A stretch of DNA of 12,117 nt, taken from positions 2,452 to 14,568 of the forward strand of contig JAHZAR010000071.1 of assembly GCA_019423835.1 (NCBI GenBank), in the 5' to 3' direction. Under the pieces are notes generated by a model. It searched no databases and was not told the origin of the DNA. It was given only the letters and a program-made list of their open reading frames with translations. Of the stretch, positions 12,099 to 12,117 are shown in pieces. The DNA comes from Clostridiales bacterium. Its GTDB lineage: Bacteria > Bacillota > Clostridia > Lachnospirales > Lachnospiraceae. Every line of letters begins with the position of its first letter. Within the stretch, counting starts at the first letter, position 1. The position numbers and the translations under genes are program-made.

Positions 12099-12117
12099 AA
12101 GGAAGGATAATATTGCT
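12099..12117 (+). other. Possible ribosome binding site of a gene beginning at the window edge
   Basis: AAGGAAGG (12099-12106) is a good Shine-Dalgarno sequence and an alternative start TTG lies at 12113-12115. The window ends before any protein can be read, so this is a hint only; selA, selB or selD would be natural neighbours of selC. Confidence 0.2.

Overview
The window (about 12.1 kb, moderate GC, strong Shine-Dalgarno sites, nearly all genes on the + strand) looks like the chromosome of an anaerobic, amino-acid-fermenting member of the Clostridia, most like Lachnospiraceae. Its core is a complete selenium-dependent glycine reductase (Stickland) locus. Two genes contain an in-frame UGA that is almost certainly read as selenocysteine, and a tRNA-Sec gene lies at the right end.

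Layout. 1-1207: the 3' part of a DUF3298/RsiV-like protein and a following lipoprotein gene, unrelated to the rest. 1208-1990: a strong hairpin terminator, then a decayed malic enzyme gene in several frames with a large internal deletion. 1987-2806: a consensus sigma-70 promoter, yedF (TusA domain plus DsrE-like domain, selenium-associated) and its terminator. 2807-3916: grdX, flanked on both sides by non-coding DNA rich in a short TTGNCA motif; the downstream stretch ends in a good sigma-54 (-24/-12) promoter. 3917-6520: grdE and the selenoprotein gene grdB, translationally close-coupled. 6521-8308: trxB and trxA, separated by RNA-hairpin-rich spacers and followed by an internal promoter. 8309-8782: grdA (selenoprotein A). 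8963-11656: grdC and grdD. 11657-12117: two very long inverted repeats, a promoter and selC (tRNA-Sec, anticodon UCA).

How the genes fit together (family knowledge applied to these genes). Glycine forms a Schiff base with the pyruvoyl group of processed GrdE. The GrdB selenocysteine displaces ammonia, and the carboxymethyl group passes to Sec44 of GrdA. GrdC/GrdD accept the acetyl group and release acetyl phosphate, which yields ATP through acetate kinase. Thioredoxin reductase and the atypical thioredoxin (GCVPC active site) re-reduce GrdA. selC supplies the selenocysteine tRNA and YedF is a probable selenium/sulfur handling accessory.

The most interesting signals are regulatory: a sigma-54 promoter before grdE with a dense cluster of TTGNCA half-sites about 190-270 nt upstream of the predicted start, a related cluster before grdX, an internal grdA promoter with a UUCG-capped 5' hairpin, and a tRNA-Sec whose acceptor stem folds best with a bulged base. 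All biochemical statements rest on family recognition by eye; no search or folding program was run.
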